Below, one piece after another: positions 59,653-64,000 of a DNA stretch of 64,000 nt; position 1 is the first letter of the stretch, and the number at the start of each line of letters is the position of its first letter. The stretch covers positions 78,460,594 to 78,524,593 of the forward strand of contig NC_030808.1 in the NCBI RefSeq assembly GCF_001704415.2, in the 5' to 3' direction. A model generated the notes under the pieces. That model was not told the origin of the DNA. It made no database searches and saw only the letters and a list, made by a program, of their open reading frames with translations. This DNA comes from Capra hircus. Lineage: Eukaryota; Chordata; Mammalia; Artiodactyla; Bovidae. A program made the position numbers and the translations under genes.

Positions 59653-59862
59653 GGGCTTCCCTGGTGGCACAGAGGTTAAAGCGTCTGCCTGCAATGTGGG
59701 AGACCTGGGTTCGATCCCTGGGTCAGGAAGATCCCATGGAGAAGGAAATGGCAACCCACTCCAGTATTCTTGCCTGGAGAAACCCACGGATGGAGGAGCT
59801 CGGTGGTCTACAGTCCACGGGTCACAAAGAGTCGGACACGACTGAGCGACTTCACTTTTCAG
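59653..59862 (+). mobile_element. Bov-tA SINE with intact Pol III boxes
   Basis: A young copy. Its head keeps an A box (tggcacagagg, 59665-59675) and a B box (ggttcgatccc, 59708-59718), the internal RNA polymerase III promoter of its tRNA ancestor. The body runs to 'gacacgactgagcgacttca'. Confidence 0.95.
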
Positions 59863-60479
59863 TTCAAACTTCAGAGTTCATTTGAAGGGAGATCACACTA
59901 TGGAGGACCACTGACTGACCATGGATAGAAGCAATGAGTTTAGTTTCCTTTTCATGAGAATTAAGGCAAGGCATTTCACATTTTTGGACCTCAATTTCAT
60001 CTTTTATTAGATGAATTAACAACCCACATGTGGTAAATTGTCAAAAAGACACTGTATGGTAAGTGTGATTTTTATGCAATGAAGCACTTCCAAACCATGA
60101 ATGTTACTACGTGACGCTGCTACAGAGAGGCCCAGCAGTTTTATAAAGGAGGGATATGAGAAAAAAGTCGGACCCTAGCAGTTCGAGTGACTTACAACTG
60201 GTGTAATTTTACCCCCATGTGACACGGAACTTTCTAGGCCCCATCCTGACAGTTTTTAGATGAGTCACTGGCAATGAGGTATCTGCACTGAGGACAGACA
60301 GACAGAGGGGTCACAGAGAAATGTAACACTGTGTGTGTGTGTCTGCTGTGGCCGAGATTCCTGGTCTGAGTCAATACTGTCTATAAGACAGACGGGAAGA
60401 CAGAAGGAAAGAATGCATCTGCAGAAACATTTATCTGCCTTTCTTTCCAAGTTTATGTCATGACATTTGCCCTACACAC
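59863..60479. other. Intergenic DNA with a weak MIR
   Basis: 59925-60030 may be MIR ('gcaaggcatttcacattttt'). A short TG run at 60331-60342. No gene seen. Confidence 0.45.
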
Positions 60480-60770
60480 CCTCACTTCCAACCGAGCTAA
60501 ACTGTTTCCAGTTCCTTAGTAAATCTACATAAGGCCTCTCTGGAAAGCCTCCTCTGATCTCTCAAGGAGGGGACTAGAGCACCTTCCTCTATGAATCCAT
60601 AAAGTGTTGCTCATTCCATTTGCCATCTATCCCTGCTGTCTGTTCACAAATCTGTTTCCTATGTTGGAAGGCCTTTGTGGGCTGGGAAGCACTAGGAACT
60701 GTGGTCCCTCTGATTTTTAAACTGCAACATCTTGTATTCAGTAAGGACCTAATATATGTTGGTTGAAAAA
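60480..60770 (+). repeat. L2 LINE 3' end
   Basis: 'gcctcctctgatctctcaag', 'agcaccttcctctatgaatc' and 'gtaaggacctaatatatgtt' follow the L2 3' end, whose last part is the 'agtaggcgctcaataaatgtt' type text. Confidence 0.65.
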
Positions 60771-61424
60771 AAGAGATGAGACTGATTTGATAAATGAACA
60801 AGTTTTTAAAACAGATACAAACTAATACATAATTAGCTATAGTTTTCTCAATTTGGGGTTTAGACTTTGGTAAAAATTTGAAGGTAGGAACCAATTCCAA
60901 TATAGGATTTTGTTCACTGGATAGGCCAACAGGCAGAACACCAAGCAGCTGAACTTTTGTGGGACAAGAATAGATGTCCCTCAGTTTCTTTAGTTTTCAA
61001 GTAATATCACGTATTTTCCATTTTCTATTCTGATCTGTCTCTTCTTACTCAGCTATTCTTCCCAGCCTACCCCAGACTCCCATGTCTCATTAAATTAAAT
61101 ATAAAATCATCATGACCACTACACACTCTGGATGGAACCAGCGGAATGTTATTTCTTTTTTGGCGGGGGGTGGGGGGCGGCAGGGCGGGGGCGGTTTCCT
61201 AGCATGGGCAACTGGAGCACCTAGGGACAGGCTCAGATCTATTACTTTCAAAGGCAATACTTGCCCGCTTGTGATTCCTCTGTATTAATATTGCTTCTTC
61301 ATTCTTTTCAAGGTAGACAGATGGTGATGGGGATGGGAAAGGTGTGAGTAAGAGGATGGTGTGGGCAAGGTTTGGAGATATAGATAAAACAGGGACATAA
61401 TCAAGTTAGAGAGGTTAAAGTATG
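60771..61424. other. Intergenic DNA with a G-rich tract
   Basis: Contains the G4 motif at 61165-61191; nothing else recognised. Confidence 0.5.
61165..61191 (+). repeat. G-quadruplex motif
   Basis: G runs of 6, 6, 3 and 5 separated by 1, 5 and 1 bases, in otherwise AT-rich DNA. Confidence 0.85.
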
Positions 61425-61645
61425 GGTTCCAAAACTAGATAACCTTGATCTCAATATGAATTCTGCCGTTTATGAACTGGTTTGACCTTGGGAAACTTAC
61501 TTAACATCTCTGTGCCTTGGCTTTCTGATTTGTCAGAATGAAAATAATGACTACATCATGAAGTTATAGGATAAATTAAATGAACTTTAAGAGAACTACA
61601 GAACTTACAACATGTCTGGCACTTAGTAAGTACTCAACAACGGAA
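61425..61645 (+). repeat. MIR SINE, near full length
   Basis: 'gtatgggttccaaaactaga', 'gtttgaccttgggaaactta', 'tctctgtgccttggctttct' and 'catgtctggcacttagtaag' occur in MIR order. Confidence 0.88.
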
Positions 61646-61764
61646 CTCAATGAAATATAACACAGGCCATTACAATCTGATAGGATAAAGTATGACATGA
61701 TATAGTACAAAAGATACAATACAGCGCTATACTAATGTGCTATGCTATCATTGCACAGTACAGT

Positions 61765-62240
61765 GATAGATTCTATTTTCCAAAGATGGCCACAATATCT
61801 CTTGCACATATATTATTGTCGAACCTTCCATAACCCCATTAAAAGGTGGAGTCTACGTCCCTTGCCCTTGAACTGGGTGAGTCTTTGTGACCATCTCAGC
61901 CAACAGTGTACAATGGAAGTAACATTATATGTAATTTCTTAAACTAGGTCTTAAAAATGCATGCATTTCCACCTTGTTCTCTTGGGCTAGTCCCTCTTGC
62001 TACTCAGCCGCCACATTATAAGGAAGCCCAAGTAATCTGTGGAGGCATGAGCACTGGGAGAAGCCATGATTGCCAAGGGATAGCACTAGCCAAGCTCTCA
62101 GCACCAACCTGCTGACCAACAACCATGTGTCTTGAAAATGGACGCTCCACATTCAAGTCAAGCCACCGGGCATGTTTCATAGAATAGAGATAAGCCATCT
62201 ACCCAAAGTGCAGATTCATGAGCAAAATAAGCCACAGTGT
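61765..62240 (+). repeat. Ancient LTR relic (MLT1-like, tentative)
   Basis: 'gcccttgaactgggtgagtc', 'ctcttgggctagtccctctt', 'cagccgccacattataagga' and 'gtgcagattcatgagcaaaa' occur in the order seen in old MLT1-type LTRs. A 60-codon minus-strand frame here is not a gene. Confidence 0.6.
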
Positions 62241-62465
62241 ATTTGGGAGTAGTTCAACATGTGCCAATCAATGTCTGACACAAATCTAGAAACAGGTAAA
62301 ATTATTTGTATTTGTATGAACTGATAGTCATCTTTTTTGACAAAATGGAATGCTTGTTTTGCTTCAAACTACACACCATCAGTTTCAATAAAAACAATTT
62401 TTTAAAAATAAAATGCTGTTCTAAGTTGTAAAAATTTCCACAAACAAGTTTCAATGCATTTATCG
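62241..62465. other. AT-rich spacer
   Basis: Nothing recognised. Confidence 0.5.
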
Positions 62466-62685
62466 TGTGTGCTAAGTCACTTCAGTCACGTCTGACTCTC
62501 TGTAACTCTATGGACTGTGGCCTGCCAGTCTCATCTGTTCATGGGATTCTCCAGGGAGGAATACTGAGTGGGTTGCCATGCCCGCCTCCAGGGGATCTTC
62601 TCAACCCAGGGATCAAACCCATGTCTCTTATGTCTCCTGCATTGGCAGGTGCGTTCTTTACCATTAGTGCCACCTGGGAAGCCCC
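62466..62685 (-). mobile_element. Bov-tA SINE
   Basis: On the minus strand: head ggggcttcccaggtggcact, BOV-A body, tail at 62466. Imperfect flanking similarity (caatgcatttatc / caatgtgtgtatc). Confidence 0.93.
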
Positions 62686-62789
62686 AATGTGTGTATCAGA
62701 CATAAATAAACATACAAGATAAACAAAAGCTCCATGTTACCAACTGAATAACCATCTTAAGGAAGAAAATCAATCAAGGTAACACAGCT

Positions 62790-63074
62790 GCTGCTGCTGC
62801 TGCTGCTGCTGCTAAGTCGCTTCAGTCGTGTCCGACTCTGTGCAACCCCAGAGACGGCAGCCCACCAGGCTCTCCTGTGCCTGGGATTCTCCAGGCAAGA
62901 ACACTGGAGTGGGTTGCCATTTCCTTCTCCAATGCTTGAAAGTGAAAAGTGAAAGTGAAGTCGCTCAGTCGTGTCCGACTCTTAGCGACCCCATGGACTA
63001 CAGCCCACCAGGCTCCTCCATCCATGGGATTTTCCAGGCAAGAGTGCTGGAGTGGGGTGCCATTGCCTTCTCCA
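62790..63074 (-). mobile_element. BOV-A2 dimeric SINE with (GCT)9 tail
   Basis: A young dimer: two units joined by the GAAAGTGAAAAGTGAAAG linker near 62938-62956. The 3' tail has grown into (GCT)9 at 62787-62813, the first unit overlapping the duplication. A perfect 9-bp target-site duplication aacacagct lies at 62781-62789 and 63075-63083. Confidence 0.97.
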
Positions 63075-63083
63075 AACACAGCT

Positions 63084-63499
63084 ACTCAGCCACTCAGAGG
63101 CAAATTGAATGAGGCAAATTGAAAGTCACAAAGTCAAATCTTTTTATGCCAAATCCAGATCTGTGTCAGAGGGGTTTGAGGACTTTGATCCAACTGATTC
63201 GGCTACAATCTCTGTGGCCTGAGCAAGGCTCTCTGTGAATCATGAAGTCCTTGAGAAAATGAGGTGTTTAGATAAAAAGAACTCTAAATCCCCACCCGGC
63301 TTTAACTTCCTCCTCCACCTGTTAGAGCCTTCCATTATTGTGTATTCTTTCCAGGCTGGATTCTTTTCTTGGTATCCCACTTGCCTCCTTGTCCCTGACT
63401 CACACATCTACCAGATTCCACAAACAAATTCACGTTTGTATTAAATTCCTTATTTAGGTATCAGATGTCTTATTTCATCCCCTTCTACGGTAGGTAGGG
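63084..63499. other. Intergenic DNA
   Basis: No gene or named repeat recognised. Confidence 0.5.
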
Positions 63500-64000
63500 T
63501 TCTTAGATGGTTCTCTGTGATCCCTGCCTCCTGTATTCACAGCCTTGTGTAAACTCCTCACCCTGAGTGTGGTCTGATCCTAGTCACCTAATTCTAACCA
63601 ACAGAATATGGTATACGTGATGGGATATCACCTCCACCATTAGGTTTCACATGATAAAGACTGACATCTGGTGAGCACATATCTCTTGGCTTCTCAGCTT
63701 CCATGGTTTGATATACTGAGTTACCAGGCTAGAGAGCTGCACAAGAGCTGAAGCCAGTCCCCTGCTAACAGTCATCTAGAAACTGAGACCCTCTGTTCAA
63801 CAAGCCAGGTGACACTGAACTGTTGACAACAACCACACAGGCTTGGAAGCTGATCATTCCCCAGGTGAGCCTTCAGATGAGACTGTAGACTCAGTTGATA
63901 TCCTGATTGCAGATTTGTGAGAAACTGTGAACAGATAGTCCAACTAAGCTGTGCACAGATTTTTGACCCACAAAAAAATGTAAAAAGGTGTGTTATTTTT
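63500..64000 (+). repeat. Ancient LTR relic (MaLR/MLT1-like), cut by window end
   Basis: 'gtgtggtctgatcctagtca', 'gtgatgggatatcacctcca', 'gtgagccttcagatgagact', 'gcagatttgtgagaaactgt' and a late 'tttgacccacaaaaaaatgt' fit the order of MLT1-type LTRs. It probably continues past the window. Confidence 0.6.

Noticed and set aside
59665..59718. tRNA-like A and B boxes as a tRNA gene
   Set aside because: The head is only tRNA-derived; it has no cloverleaf acceptor pairing and is fused to a BOV-A body.
1..64000. CRISPR array, prokaryotic operon or phage content
   Set aside because: Repeats are eukaryotic retroposons with target-site duplications; no regularly spaced direct repeats and no bacterial-type gene order.

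Overview
The window is nuclear DNA of a ruminant, most likely a bovid (cattle, sheep, goat or relative). The evidence is the repeat content: BovB (RTE-clade) LINE fragments, BovB-related SINEs (BOV-A monomers, BOV-A2 dimers, Bov-tA elements with a tRNA-derived head), older cetartiodactyl CHR SINEs, ruminant L1 3' ends, and a background of ancient mammalian MIR, L2 and LTR relics. Species cannot be fixed by eye.

I find no convincing protein-coding exon, tRNA, rRNA, snRNA or CRISPR in the 64 kb. Every longer open frame with recognisable similarity is a broken reverse-transcriptase remnant of BovB or a translated SINE. The window therefore reads as intergenic DNA or the inside of a very large intron.

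Layout: 1-6 kb is a BovB cluster: a minus-strand copy (2121-2884), a plus-strand copy (3290-4890) and a copy whose 5' part is inverted (5232-5794). 6-16 kb is AT-rich unique-looking DNA with scattered SINEs and a (CA)(CG) tract. 16-22 kb is nearly free of young insertions. 22.4-23.7 kb holds another BovB with the reverse-transcriptase motif B and YADD motif still readable, plus a Bov-tA. 24-34 kb is mostly old repeats. 34-49 kb is dense in SINEs and L1 3' ends. 49-53 kb contains an ancient L2 interrupted by two young SINEs. 53-64 kb has old LTR relics, a 63-bp BovB insertion and a (GCT)9-tailed BOV-A2.

Many young insertions have recognisable target-site duplications, several of them perfect (listed per element), so their boundaries are firm. 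What works together here is the parasite system: BovB (and possibly L1) reverse transcriptase supplied in trans, with SINEs that share BovB's 3' tail. The best second looks are the twin-primed BovB, the 63-bp BovB insertion, the double-headed Bov-tA composites, a 56-bp homopurine/G4 tract, a Z-DNA-type tract, a template-switch hairpin and two CpG-enriched non-repeat islands (43.1 and 58.3 kb).
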